Assembly (NCBI GenBank): GCA_018265835.1
Contig: JABLYK010000023.1
Location: 1 to 34,542, forward strand
Direction of reading: 5' to 3'
Source: Oscillospiraceae bacterium
GTDB taxonomy: Bacteria > Bacillota > Clostridia > Oscillospirales > Oscillospiraceae
DNA length: 34,542 bases
The translations under genes were made by a program, and so were the position numbers. The notes below the pieces were generated by a model. It ran no database searches, was not told the DNA's origin, and saw nothing but the letters and a program-made list of their open reading frames with translations. Positions 14,812 to 22,097 of the stretch are shown here, piece after piece (the stretch's first letter is position 1; each line of letters begins with the position of its first letter).

Positions 14812-14847
14812 AAAAAGGATGGCCAACATGGCCGTCCTTTTTTTGTT
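14812..14847 (+). terminator. Terminator after the paralogue pair
   Basis: A stem of AAAAGGA and GGCC pairing with GGCC and TCCTTTT around a short loop, running into a seven-T tract. Confidence 0.85.
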
Positions 14848-14891
14848 CTTGACAGGTACACACCCGGTTCCGCACCGCGCTGCAATATTGC

Positions 14892-14962
14892 CCTCATCAG
14901 TCGCCTCCGGCGACAGCTTCCCCCAGAGGAGGAAGGTGTCACGCGTAGCGTGCCGGATGAGG
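14892..14962. repeat. GGATGAGG-type palindromic repeat, short copy
   Basis: Starts CCTCATCAGTC and ends GGATGAGG, with inner hairpins GCCTCCGGCG and CTTCCCCCAGAGG. It shares long stretches with the element at 20669-20789 (CAGCTTCCCCCAGAGG, CGGATGAGGTG). Elements of this kind are dispersed in Oscillospiraceae genomes. It lies between two convergent genes. Confidence 0.75.
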
Positions 14963-14970
14963 TGCGCGCG

Positions 14971-16359
14971 TCATGCTCCCTCATCCGTCAGACTGCTCAT
15001 CTTCCGGAAGCTGCGCGCCACCAGCGTGACGGAGAGCAAAAACGCCAGCGCGTCGGCGATCGGCCCGGCGTACAGAACCCCCTCCAGCCCGAACGCCAGC
15101 GGCAGCGCAATCAGCAGCGGCAGCAGCAGAAAGCCCTGGCGCGACAGCGACAGGAAAACGCCGCGGCGCACATCGCCGATGCTCGTGAAATAGTTCATCG
15201 TCAGCGGCTGGATGCCGAACACGCACACCATCATCATGAAAACGCGCATATACCGCTCCGCAAAGTCGAAGTATGCCTCCGTGCCGCTGCCGAAGATGCT
15301 GACGATCTGCCGCGGAAACGTCTGAAACAACGCGAATGCCAGAATGCTGATGCACATTGCCGCCGCAGCCGCCCGGAGATACGCCGACTTGACCCGGTCA
15401 TAGTTCCGCGCGCCCATGTTGAAGCTCCAGATGGGCTGGCAGCCCTGCGCAAGGCCGACGGAGAACGCGGTCAGGATCTGGTTCAGCTTCGCAATGACGC
15501 CGGACACCGCAAGCGGAATGTCGCTGCCGTAGACGGACATCGCGCCGTAATGCGTGAGCGTGTTGTTCATCACGATGTTCACCAGCATCATCACCATGTG
15601 GTTGAGCAGGTTGGTCATGCCGAGCTTCATGATCTGCCGGACATAGCGCGACCGCAGCCGCAGGGATGCCAGCCGGATCGGAAACGTGCGAAAGCGCGGG
15701 AAATAACACGCGCACATGGTGAAGGAGACGAACTGCCCGATCACCGTCGCGGCAGCCGCGCCGCGGATGCCCCACCCGAAGCGGAACAGAAACAGCCAGT
15801 CCAGAAACACGTTCAGCACCGCGCCGGAGATCGTGCACAGCATCGAATAGGTCGGACTGCGATCCGCGCGGATCAGCACGCTGCTGGCGCTGGTAAACAG
15901 CATGAACGGCAGCCCGATCCCCGTGACGCCGAGGTAGAGCTGCGCATAGGGCAGCGCGTTTTCCGTCGCACCGCACAGCAGCAGGATCGGCGTTTTGAAC
16001 AGCAGCACCACCGCCGCCAGCGCCACGCCGAACAGCAGCATCAGCGTCAGCCCCGTGCCGACGTAGCCCTTTGCCTCTTCCTCCTGCTTCGCGCCGAGAC
16101 AGATGTTGAAATTTGCCGCGGTGCCCGCGCCCGCCATCAGCGCAAGCCCGATCGTGAGCGACACGACGGGGAACGCGACGTTCGTGGCCGCGTTGCCGAG
16201 CATTCCCACCACATGGCCGATGAAAATCTGATCGGTGATGTTGTACGCTGCGTTCACCAGCATCGCAACGATGGAGGGAATCGCAAACCGGCAGATCAGC
16301 CCGCCGAGCGGCGCGCTGCCAAGGACATTGCCGTCCGCCCTCTTTGCGTTATCCTGCAT
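14971..16359 (-). CDS. MATE-family multidrug/Na+ antiporter
   Basis: A 462-residue transporter with twelve predicted membrane segments in two halves. The N-terminal FAIPSIVAMLVNAAYNITDQIFIGH is a typical MatE opening, and the second half repeats it around residues 240-270. MATE proteins export drugs or metabolites using an H+ or Na+ gradient. The start is ATG 16359, 8 nt after GGAG, and it overlaps the marR gene by 11 nt; a GTG 9 nt further up would enlarge the overlap. The MarR neighbour implies induction by a small molecule. The substrate is unknown. Confidence 0.93.
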   Translation of the reverse strand: MQDNAKRADGNVLGSAPLGGLICRFAIPSIVAMLVNAAYNITDQIFIGHVVGMLGNAATNVAFPVVSLTIGLALMAGAGTAANFNICLGAKQEEEAKGYVGTGLTLMLLFGVALAAVVLLFKTPILLLCGATENALPYAQLYLGVTGIGLPFMLFTSASSVLIRADRSPTYSMLCTISGAVLNVFLDWLFLFRFGWGIRGAAAATVIGQFVSFTMCACYFPRFRTFPIRLASLRLRSRYVRQIMKLGMTNLLNHMVMMLVNIVMNNTLTHYGAMSVYGSDIPLAVSGVIAKLNQILTAFSVGLAQGCQPIWSFNMGARNYDRVKSAYLRAAAAAMCISILAFALFQTFPRQIVSIFGSGTEAYFDFAERYMRVFMMMVCVFGIQPLTMNYFTSIGDVRRGVFLSLSRQGFLLLPLLIALPLAFGLEGVLYAGPIADALAFLLSVTLVARSFRKMSSLTDEGA

Positions 16360-16786
16360 GTGTCTCACTCCATTCCGTCAGATTCTGTTCCATTTGCCGC
16401 AGCACATCCTGCGCAGTCCTCAGCGCCGCCGGGTCGATCCCCTTCACCAGCAGCCGGTTGAAGCGCGTCAGCTCGTCATGCACGTAGACGGCCAGCTCAT
16501 CCGCCAGCTCGGTCGGATACAGCCGGTTCTGCCGGCGGTCGTTTGGATCCTGCTCGCGGTACAGGTAGCCCTTTTCCTCCAGCGAGCGCACCGCGCGCGC
16601 CGTCGCCGCCTTGTCCACGCAGGCCATGGCCGTCAGCTCCTCCTGCGTGACGCCCTCGCGGTGCTGCAGCGCCATAAAAAAGGGCTGCTCCGCCACGGTC
16701 AGATCGTATTTCAGCAGCGCGCGCGCCAGATAGGCCTGGCTCTTCCGGGACACGCGCGCGATCATTCTTGCAAAATTGCCATGCAT
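16349..16786 (-). CDS. MarR-family transcriptional regulator
   Basis: A 145-residue winged-helix repressor. The DNA-binding part is GVTQEELTAMACVDKAATARAV followed by the wing LEEKGYLYREQDPNDRRQNRLYPT, which contains the conserved DxRxxR-like motif of MarR proteins. The flanking helices form the dimer interface. ATG 16786 is preferred, with GCGGGTGA shortly upstream; an in-frame GTG exists at 16801. It is the first gene of an operon with a MATE exporter. Palindromes over its promoter suggest autorepression. Confidence 0.92.
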   Translation of the reverse strand: MHGNFARMIARVSRKSQAYLARALLKYDLTVAEQPFFMALQHREGVTQEELTAMACVDKAATARAVRSLEEKGYLYREQDPNDRRQNRLYPTELADELAVYVHDELTRFNRLLVKGIDPAALRTAQDVLRQMEQNLTEWSETHAG

Positions 16787-16803
16787 CCAAATCACCCGCA
16801 CTC

Positions 16804-16833
16804 AGTATAACGCATATTAGTTGATGCGTCAAC
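16804..16833 (-). promoter_or_regulatory. marR promoter with overlapping palindromes
   Basis: -35 TTGACG (16827-16832), 17 bp, -10 TATACT (16804-16809) on the minus strand. GTTGA-N4-TCAAC (16820-16833) covers the -35, and CGCAT-N8-ATGCG (16811-16828) fills the spacer. Both are plausible MarR operators. The mRNA leader would be only about 10 nt. Confidence 0.72.
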
Positions 16834-16929
16834 AATCCACTTTCGTGTGCGCTTTGCCGAAAAAAATCCGACATCCGGCGCCAAGCTTCTGTGTTTCCTA
16901 CAAATCTTTGAAAAAAGCATCATTTTCGG

Positions 16930-16960
16930 TTGACATGCGGCAAAACTGCGGTAATATAAT
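16930..16960 (+). promoter_or_regulatory. Promoter of the lysine-riboswitch operon
   Basis: TTGACA (16930-16935) with TATAAT (16955-16960) at 19 bp, or TAATAT at 16 bp. It lies immediately upstream of the aptamer. Confidence 0.65.
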
Positions 16961-16970
16961 AAGCAAAACT

Positions 16971-17140
16971 GAATCGCTTAGATAGAGGCGCGGTATCCAT
17001 CAGTACCCTCCGGCAAGGCCAGCCAGCCGCCGGAGCGCGAAAGGGGCCACCGCCGAAGCGTTGAAAAACGGCTGGTTTTTCGGCGCTGGGTCGGCAGAGA
17101 ATATCTGCCGGACTGTCACAAGCTTTTGTGAAGCGCTATC
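16971..17140 (+). promoter_or_regulatory. Lysine riboswitch (L-box)
   Basis: The conserved L-box blocks occur in order: GATAGAGGCGC (16981-16991), CAGTACCC, AAAGGGGCCACCGCCGAAGC (17040-17059), GGCGCTGGGTCGGC and GACTGTCAC (17111-17119). The outer helix P1 can be closed by CGCTT (16975-16979) with AAGCG (17131-17135). A terminator follows about 50 nt downstream, before the first ORF. Lysine binding should stabilise P1 and allow termination, shutting off the ABC transporter genes. Confidence 0.92.
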
Positions 17141-17187
17141 AATGGCTATCCGGAACCGGCACGTTTGCCTGTACCCGTATTTTCCAT

Positions 17188-17217
17188 GGACCGCTTGACA
17201 AAGCGGTTCATTTTTTT
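17188..17217 (+). terminator. Riboswitch-controlled terminator
   Basis: Stem ACCGCTT/AAGCGGT (17190-17196 with 17201-17207), extended by two pairs, loop GACA, then seven T (17211-17217). Confidence 0.9.
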
Positions 17218-17280
17218 AGTATCCCCGCCGGTGGGGAGAAACAGCCGGAGCCCCCTATGGGGGGTAGAAAGGGACCCAAA

Positions 17281-18159
17281 ATGAAGAGAATTTTGTCCGT
17301 GCTTCTGGCAATCGCAATGCTGCTGGCGCTGCCCGCCTGCAGCGACAAGGGCCAGCCGCAGGCCACCGACCCCGCCGGGAGCGGCGAGAACGCCTCCGCC
17401 ACGGTCGAGCCGAACAAGCTTATCGTCGCCATGGAATGTGCCTACGCGCCCTACAACTGGACGCAGACGGACGATTCCAACGGCGCCGTGCCGATCAAGG
17501 ACTCCTCGGACTACGCCTATGGCTACGACGTCATGATGGCCAAGTACATCTGCGAAAAGCTCGGCTGGGAGCTGGAGATCGTCAAGACCGACTGGGATTC
17601 CATCATCCCCGCCATCCAGTCCGGCACCGTGGACGTGGGCATCTGCGGCCAGTCCGTCACCAGTGACCGTCTGGAGCTGGTTGACTTCACCAGCCCCTAC
17701 TACTACGCCACCATCGTCACCGTGACGAATGCCGACAGCCCGTATGCCAACGCCGCCTCCGTCGCCGACCTCGCGGGCGGCACCTGCACCAGCCAGCTCA
17801 ACACCATCTGGTACAACAACTGCCTGCCCCAGATTTCCAACGCCAACATTCTGCCCGGTCAGGACACCGCGCCCGCGATGATCGTGGCGCTGACCTCCGG
17901 CGCTGTGGACTATATCGTCACCGACCAGCCGACCGGCCTTGCCGCCGTGGCAGCCAACCCCAGCCTGAAGCTGCTTGACTTCACCGGCACCAACGGCGCG
18001 TTCCAGGTCTCCGACGAGGACATCAACATCGGCATCTCCGTGCGCAAGGGCAACACCGAGCTGGTCGAAGCCATCAACAGCGTGCTGGCCAACCTCACCG
18101 AGGAAGACTTCACCAACTGGATGAACGAAGCCATCGCCGTGCAGCCGCTGAGCGAGTAA
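17281..18159 (+). CDS. Amino-acid ABC transporter substrate-binding lipoprotein (probably lysine)
   Basis: A 292-residue SBP_bac_3 protein. The signal peptide MKRILSVLLAIAMLLALPAC ends in a lipobox with the lipidated Cys at 20. An acidic linker follows, then the binding domain with IVAMECAYAPYNW, YGYDVMMAKYICEKLGW and DVGICGQSVTSDRLELVDFT. It captures a polar amino acid outside the membrane. Lysine is inferred from the L-box riboswitch in front; the fold alone only says polar amino acid. The ATG at 17281 follows AAAGGGA and makes a proper signal peptide. Permease and ATPase genes follow. Confidence 0.93.
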   Translation: MKRILSVLLAIAMLLALPACSDKGQPQATDPAGSGENASATVEPNKLIVAMECAYAPYNWTQTDDSNGAVPIKDSSDYAYGYDVMMAKYICEKLGWELEIVKTDWDSIIPAIQSGTVDVGICGQSVTSDRLELVDFTSPYYYATIVTVTNADSPYANAASVADLAGGTCTSQLNTIWYNNCLPQISNANILPGQDTAPAMIVALTSGAVDYIVTDQPTGLAAVAANPSLKLLDFTGTNGAFQVSDEDINIGISVRKGNTELVEAINSVLANLTEEDFTNWMNEAIAVQPLSE

Positions 18160-18176
18160 TTTCTGATTTTCCCGTC

Positions 18177-18211
18177 CGGGGGAGGGGCTCCGCCTTCTCC
18201 CCCGTTTTTTT
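18177..18211 (+). terminator. Intra-operon attenuator
   Basis: Stem CGGGGGAG/CTCCCCCG (18177-18184 with 18197-18204) and seven T (18205-18211), between the binding-protein gene and the permease gene. Such partial terminators let the binding protein be made in excess. Confidence 0.8.
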
Positions 18212-18232
18212 ACTGATAAAGGAGCGATTGTT

Positions 18233-19144
18233 ATGTGGGCAGCCATTCAGGCGCACATCACCGATCTGGTCGGGTCCTCCGTGGGTCAGATGACCTTCTG
18301 GGAGCGCATCCTGTTCCTGATCGGGAAATACGGCCCATCCTATCTGCGCGGCGCGGGCAACACCATGCTCATCGCCATCATCTCCACGGTGATCGGCTGC
18401 ATCATTGGCTTTGCCGTCGGCATTGTGCAGACCATTCCGCTGTCCAAAAAGGACAACGTCTTCAAGCGCATCGTTGTGCGCTTCTTTCAGATTCTGCTGA
18501 ACATCTACGTGGAAGTGTTCCGCGGCACGCCGATGATGATTCAGGCCGTGTTCATCTTCTACGGCGCGGCGGCGCTGTTCAATGTCCATATGGAGACGCT
18601 GCCCGCAGCGCTTTTGATCGTGTCGATCAACACCGGCGCCTACATGGCGGAGACGGTGCGCGGCGGCATCCTGTCCATTGACCCGGGCCAGACCGAGGGC
18701 GCGAAGGCCATCGGCATGACGCATGTGCAGACGATGCTGTATGTCATCCTGCCGCAGACGCTGCGCAACATCATGCCCCAGATCGGCAACAACCTCATCA
18801 TCAACATCAAGGACACCTGCGTGCTGTCCGTCATCAGCGTGGTAGAGCTGTTCTTCGTGTTCCGCGGCGTCGCCGGCGCGATGTACACCTACTTTGAGGC
18901 CGCGACCATTACGATGCTCATCTATCTGGTGCTGACGTTCGTCTGCTCGCGCCTGCTGCGCTGGTGGGAGCGCCACATGGACGGCAGCGACAGCTACGAC
19001 CTTGCCACCACGGACACGCTGGCGCACACGACCGGCATGGCCAACTACCCCGGTACCGGCAGCAACTTCGACGAACGGAATCTGGAGTTTCCGAAGGACG
19101 ACGACCGCCGGAACCGCAACCAGGATCAGAGAGGAGAGTACTAA
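18233..19144 (+). CDS. Amino-acid ABC transporter permease (HisM/GlnP type)
   Basis: A 303-residue permease. The first gate helix is GNTMLIAIISTVIGCIIGF, and the family's EAA loop appears as GAKAIGMTHVQTMLYVILPQ (about 160-180). The EVFRGTPMMIQ segment near residue 100 is typical of His/Glu/Arg permeases. About 50 hydrophilic residues follow the last membrane helix, which is longer than usual. The start is ATG 18233 after AAAGGAG. Only one permease gene is present, so a homodimer is expected. Confidence 0.93.
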   Translation: MWAAIQAHITDLVGSSVGQMTFWERILFLIGKYGPSYLRGAGNTMLIAIISTVIGCIIGFAVGIVQTIPLSKKDNVFKRIVVRFFQILLNIYVEVFRGTPMMIQAVFIFYGAAALFNVHMETLPAALLIVSINTGAYMAETVRGGILSIDPGQTEGAKAIGMTHVQTMLYVILPQTLRNIMPQIGNNLIINIKDTCVLSVISVVELFFVFRGVAGAMYTYFEAATITMLIYLVLTFVCSRLLRWWERHMDGSDSYDLATTDTLAHTTGMANYPGTGSNFDERNLEFPKDDDRRNRNQDQRGEY

Positions 19145-19147
19145 ACC

Positions 19148-19888
19148 ATGCAGGAAACCATTCTGGAAGTCCGTCACCTCTCCAAGTCCTTCGGCAGCCA
19201 CGAGGTGCTGCGCGATATTGACTTTACCGTCGCCCCCGGCGACGTGACCAGCATCATCGGCGCGTCCGGCTCCGGCAAGAGCACGCTGCTGCGCTGCATC
19301 AACCTGCTGGAGACGCCGACCACCGGCGAGATTCTCTACCACGGCGAGGACGTCGTCTCCGGCAGCGTGAACGCCGCGTCCTACCGCGCCAAGGTGGGCA
19401 TGGTGTTCCAGTCCTTCAACCTGTTCAGCAACATGACCGTGCTGGAAAACTGCATGATCGGCCAGCAGAAGGTGCTGAAACGCCCGCGCGAGGAAGCGCG
19501 CGCCTGCGCCATGAACTACCTCGAACGGGTCGGCATGGCGCCGTACATCAACGCCAAGCCCCGGCAGATCTCTGGTGGCCAGAAGCAGCGCGTGGCCATC
19601 GCGCGCGCCATGGCGATGGGGCCGGAGGTGCTGCTGTTTGACGAGCCGACCTCCGCGCTCGACCCCGAAATGGTCGGCGAGGTGCTGCGCGTCATGCGCG
19701 ATCTCGCAAACGAGGGCATGACGATGCTCGTCGTGACGCACGAGATGGCGTTCGCCCGCGACGTCAGCAATCAGGTTGTTTATATGAATCAGGGCGTCAT
19801 CTGCGAGCAGGGCACGCCGGCTGAAATTTTCGGCGCGCCGCAAAAGCAGGAGACGAAGGATTTCCTCTCCCGCTTCCGCAGCAACTGA
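19148..19888 (+). CDS. Amino-acid ABC transporter ATP-binding protein (GlnQ/HisP type)
   Basis: A 246-residue ATPase. Walker A is GASGSGKST (about 37-45), Q-loop FQSFNLFSNMTV, signature ISGGQKQRVAIA (about 140-151), Walker B VLLFDEPTSALDPE (about 159-172) and H-loop VVTHEMAFA. The whole matches the polar amino-acid uptake ATPases (GlnQ, HisP, ArtP). It begins 3 nt after the permease stop, with AGAGGAGAG as ribosome binding site. It energises the lysine-regulated transporter. Confidence 0.95.
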   Translation: MQETILEVRHLSKSFGSHEVLRDIDFTVAPGDVTSIIGASGSGKSTLLRCINLLETPTTGEILYHGEDVVSGSVNAASYRAKVGMVFQSFNLFSNMTVLENCMIGQQKVLKRPREEARACAMNYLERVGMAPYINAKPRQISGGQKQRVAIARAMAMGPEVLLFDEPTSALDPEMVGEVLRVMRDLANEGMTMLVVTHEMAFARDVSNQVVYMNQGVICEQGTPAEIFGAPQKQETKDFLSRFRSN

Positions 19889-20046
19889 GCCGTCGTTTCT
19901 TTTCCCTCCAGCCCCGGAATGCGGGAAACCTTCCGCTGGGCGTAACAGTCGCGCGTTTGTGTGAGCCTCGGATTCACAATTTATTCAACACCTGTCCGCT
20001 TTGGAGGAGTATACTGGTTTCAAAATCAAAACAGGAGGTTCTTCCA

Positions 20047-20139
20047 ATGAAAAAGGTTCTGAAGGTTCTGGGCGTTGTGGCTGCCGTCGTTCTGGTCGTG
20101 CTGGGCGTGAAGAAGTTCTGCCCGTGCTGCAAGAAGTAA
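20047..20139 (+). CDS. 30-residue membrane peptide with C-terminal CPCC
   Basis: A small ORF with a perfect AGGAGG (20033-20038) 8 nt before ATG. The product starts MKKVLKVLG, has one hydrophobic helix of about 15 valine/alanine/leucine residues, and ends KKFCPCCKK. The three cysteines next to a membrane helix suggest metal or thiol chemistry, but no function is known. A TATACT (20010-20015) could be its -10, and a very strong terminator follows. It is not coupled to a neighbour. The Shine-Dalgarno plus the terminator are the main evidence that it is real. Confidence 0.7.
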   Translation: MKKVLKVLGVVAAVVLVVLGVKKFCPCCKK

Positions 20140-20147
20140 GCAACTGT

Positions 20148-20192
20148 AATCGCAAAAGAGCGCCTGCTAAAAGCAGGCGCTCTTTTGCGATT
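20148..20192. terminator. Strong bidirectional terminator
   Basis: Perfect 21-bp stem (20148-20168 with 20172-20192) with an AAA loop. An A-run and a T-run within the arms let it act in both directions, for the 30-aa peptide and for the minus-strand 47-aa ORF, whose stop codon overlaps its end. Confidence 0.92.
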
Positions 20193-20334
20193 AGGCTTCT
20201 TCACCGTCCACATCTCCGGCGGACAAATACAGCTCTTCACATTGCTGCTGCGCTTCGATCAGAATCCGCAGCGCTCGTTCCGCCGCTCGGCACATGATGA
20301 GATACATTTCTTTGTAATCCGGGGATTTTGACAC
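20191..20334 (-). CDS. 47-residue hypothetical protein divergent from XRE
   Basis: A short GTG-start ORF with GAGGTG 7 nt upstream and a near-perfect promoter in front. The product, VSKSPDYKEMYLIMCRAAER and onwards, is mostly a single amphipathic helix with a QQQCEELYL segment and an acidic end. There is no known domain; I have seen similar short ORFs beside XRE genes in this bacterial group, but cannot assign a function. It shares two operator-like palindromes with the divergent XRE gene, so it is probably the regulator's target or partner. Confidence 0.68.
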   Translation of the reverse strand: MSKSPDYKEMYLIMCRAAERALRILIEAQQQCEELYLSAGDVDGEEA

Positions 20335-20356
20335 GTTCAATCACCTCTTGCGCATC

Positions 20357-20401
20357 ATTTTAGGACATATAGTCCAATATGTCAATAGGACGATTTGTCC
20401 T
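20357..20401. promoter_or_regulatory. Promoter with paired GGAC-N5-GTCC operators
   Basis: A minus-strand promoter has -35 TTGACA (20380-20385), a 17-bp spacer and -10 TAAAAT (20357-20362). Operator 1, GGACATATAGTCC (20363-20375), fills the spacer. Operator 2, AGGACGATTTGTCCT (20387-20401), lies on the far side of the -35. Their centres are 25 bp apart. The adjacent XRE protein is the likely ligand. Confidence 0.78.
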
Positions 20402-20428
20402 GTGATATGGTGCATCTGGTGATGGAAT

Positions 20429-20644
20429 ATGCAAACACGAATCCGCGATATGCGGGAAGATGCCGATTTGACACAAAAGCAAGTGGCGGAATATCTGATG
20501 TGTGACCAGTCTCTCTATTCCAAGTACGAGCGCGGCGAGCGTGCCGTTCCGCTGGAGATCATGGTGAAGCTCGCGCAGTTTTATAAAACCAGCCTTGACT
20601 ATCTCGTCGGCTTGACCAATGACCGCACGCAGCGCTGGAAGTAA
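20429..20644 (+). CDS. Small XRE-family HTH regulator
   Basis: A 71-residue, single-domain Cro/C1 protein. The HTH reads IRDMREDADLTQKQVAEYL, then DQSLYSKYERGERAVPLEIM, then LAQFYKTSLDYLVGLT, covering almost the whole chain. These minimal repressors bind DNA as dimers. The ribosome binding site (GGTGATGGA) is poor and close to ATG 20429. It is divergent from the 47-aa ORF with two clear palindromes between them, and is followed by a palindromic repeat element rather than a partner gene. Confidence 0.9.
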   Translation: MQTRIRDMREDADLTQKQVAEYLMCDQSLYSKYERGERAVPLEIMVKLAQFYKTSLDYLVGLTNDRTQRWK

Positions 20645-20668
20645 ACAGCCGCTCACGCAAAGAGCGCG

Positions 20669-20789
20669 CCCAAAGCCTTCCCCTTGAGGGGAAGGTGGCC
20701 GCCCGAAGGGCGGTCGGATGAGGTGTCCGGGTGCGTCCCCTCATCAGTCACCTTCGGTGACAGCTTCCCCCAGAGGGGGAAGCCTTGGG
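20669..20789. repeat. GGATGAGG-type palindromic repeat, full copy
   Basis: About 120 bp folding back on itself. The ends CCCAAAGCCTTCCCC and GGGGAAGCCTTGGG are inverted, and each half has a CCCC/GGGG hairpin and a second hairpin ending at GGATGAGG or its complement CCTCATC. It is related to the copy at 14892. MITE-like dispersal is inferred. The rest of the gap (20790-20895) holds one more hairpin, AGAACGG/CCGTTCT, and no ORF I can support. Confidence 0.8.
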
Positions 20790-20895
20790 TGGGTGCGTTA
20801 CGCACCCCGCATCTCCCGGACGCAGGCTTGACCTGCGGCCGGGTAAGGAAGAACGGAACGAGTCCGTTCTGACGCCGTGATTGGAGGCATTCGCA

Positions 20896-21387
20896 TTGAA
20901 CAAGGAACAGCTCCAGCGGACGTTCGCATGGTTCCTGGCAAAACCGGGACGGCTGACAGCGCTGAAGGCGGTCAACTATTTCTGCACCGGGTTCACATAC
21001 GCGGCGTTCTGCGTCGTCGTGGCCGGACTCGCGCTCGCGCGCGAGCGGGTGGTGGTGCGTCTGGTGCTGACGTGCGGCGTCTCGTTCGTGCTGCTGAGTC
21101 TGGCGCGCCGGGCGCTGAACTTCCCGCGCCCCTACGAGGTGTACGGCCTGCCGCCGCTGCTGCACAAGGAGACGCAGGGCAAGTCGTTTCCGAGCCGGCA
21201 CGTGTTTTCCATCTGCGTGATCGGCACGAGCCTGCTGTACATCCTGCCGCCGCTTGGCGCGGCGCTGCTCGTGCTGGGCGTGCTGCTGGCGATTGCGCGC
21301 GTCGTCTCCGGCGTGCACTTCATCCGTGACGTTGCGGCGGGCGCCGTCATCGGCGTGCTGTCCGCCGTCATTGGATTCTCTATTTAA
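20896..21387 (+). CDS. PAP2-family membrane phosphatase
   Basis: A 163-residue type 2 phosphatidic-acid phosphatase with about five membrane helices. The three catalytic motifs are visible: RRALNFPRP (motif C1), PSRH (C2, in GKSFPSRHVFS) and ARVVSGVHFIRD (C3, with catalytic His and Asp). Such enzymes dephosphorylate lipid phosphates, for instance undecaprenyl pyrophosphate; the substrate here is inferred. The start is TTG 20896, 8 nt after GGAGG (20883-20887); the upstream in-frame TTG at 20881 overlaps that site. It is monocistronic. Confidence 0.9.
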   Translation: MNKEQLQRTFAWFLAKPGRLTALKAVNYFCTGFTYAAFCVVVAGLALARERVVVRLVLTCGVSFVLLSLARRALNFPRPYEVYGLPPLLHKETQGKSFPSRHVFSICVIGTSLLYILPPLGAALLVLGVLLAIARVVSGVHFIRDVAAGAVIGVLSAVIGFSI

Positions 21388-21402
21388 AAATTAAGAAAAA
21401 GG

Positions 21403-21452
21403 CCTCGCAGAGTTTCGCCGCCCGGAAGCGGCGAAACTCTACGAGGTTTTTT
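21403..21452 (+). terminator. Terminator after PAP2 gene
   Basis: 19-bp stem with one mismatch (21403-21421 with 21428-21446), then six T. Confidence 0.9.
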
Positions 21453-21461
21453 GACAAGCTG

Positions 21462-21493
21462 ACGCCCCGGATGATGCAAATCATCCGGGGCGT
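21462..21493 (-). terminator. Hairpin ending the TM1266/ABC operon
   Basis: Perfect 14-bp stem (21462-21475 with 21480-21493) and GCAA loop, 17 nt past the ATPase stop on the minus strand. There is no clear T-run. Confidence 0.55.
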
Positions 21494-21509
21494 GTCCCAT
21501 GATTCGATT

Positions 21510-22097
21510 CTAACGGAACGTACCGTCCGCATATTGATAGACCGTACAGCCCAGCGCTTCGGCTTCCCCGGCGCTGTGCGTCACGAGCAGCACCGCCGCG
21601 TCGCCCGCCGCGTCCGCGACCGCCTGCATGACCGAACGGCGCAGCGCGTCGTCCATCGCCTTGAACGGCTCGTCGAGCAGCAGCAGGTCTGCACCGTAGG
21701 CCATGGCGCGCGCCAGGGCCACGCGCTGCTGCATCCCGCCGGAAAGCTCCGCCGGGTACTGCGCCGCCGCGCCGCCGAGACCGAACCGCTCCAGCCACGC
21801 CGTGGCCTGCGGCAGAGTCTCCGCACGGTCGGACAGCACAACGTTCACGTTCTGCGCCGCCGTGAGCCACGGCAGCAGCCGCGGCTCCTGAAACACGCAG
21901 GCGATCTTCTGCGCCGGGACGCGCACCGTGCCGGAGTCCGGCTTCTGCAAACCCGCAAGCACGCGCAGAAACGTCGTCTTCCCGCTGCCGGACGGCCCCA
22001 TGAGCGCGGCGCGCGCGCCGCGCGGCAGCGTGAAATCCACGCCGCGCAGCACGGTATTCCCGCCGAAGGCCACCGTCAGACCCTGCACTTCAAGCAT
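21510..22097 (-). CDS. NitT/TauT-type ABC transporter ATP-binding protein
   Basis: A 195-residue ATPase, short for the SsuB/TauB group (usually about 240-260), because it ends soon after the H-loop. Walker A is GPSGSGKTT, signature LSGGMQQRVALARA, Walker B LLLLDEPFKAMDD and H-loop VTHSAGEA. The KAMDD D-loop is typical of nitrate/sulfonate/thiamine-precursor transporters. ATG 22097 is chosen for GGGAGGTG 6 nt upstream; it overlaps the permease gene by 8 nt. It is the last gene of the four-gene unit that begins with the TM1266 protein. Confidence 0.93.
   Translation of the reverse strand: MLEVQGLTVAFGGNTVLRGVDFTLPRGARAALMGPSGSGKTTFLRVLAGLQKPDSGTVRVPAQKIACVFQEPRLLPWLTAAQNVNVVLSDRAETLPQATAWLERFGLGGAAAQYPAELSGGMQQRVALARAMAYGADLLLLDEPFKAMDDALRRSVMQAVADAAGDAAVLLVTHSAGEAEALGCTVYQYADGTFR

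Noticed and set aside
18110..19843. Open frame of 577 codons antisense to the lysine ABC transporter genes
   Set aside because: His/Arg/Val-rich nonsense product with no start signals. The sense strand carries diagnostic ABC motifs.
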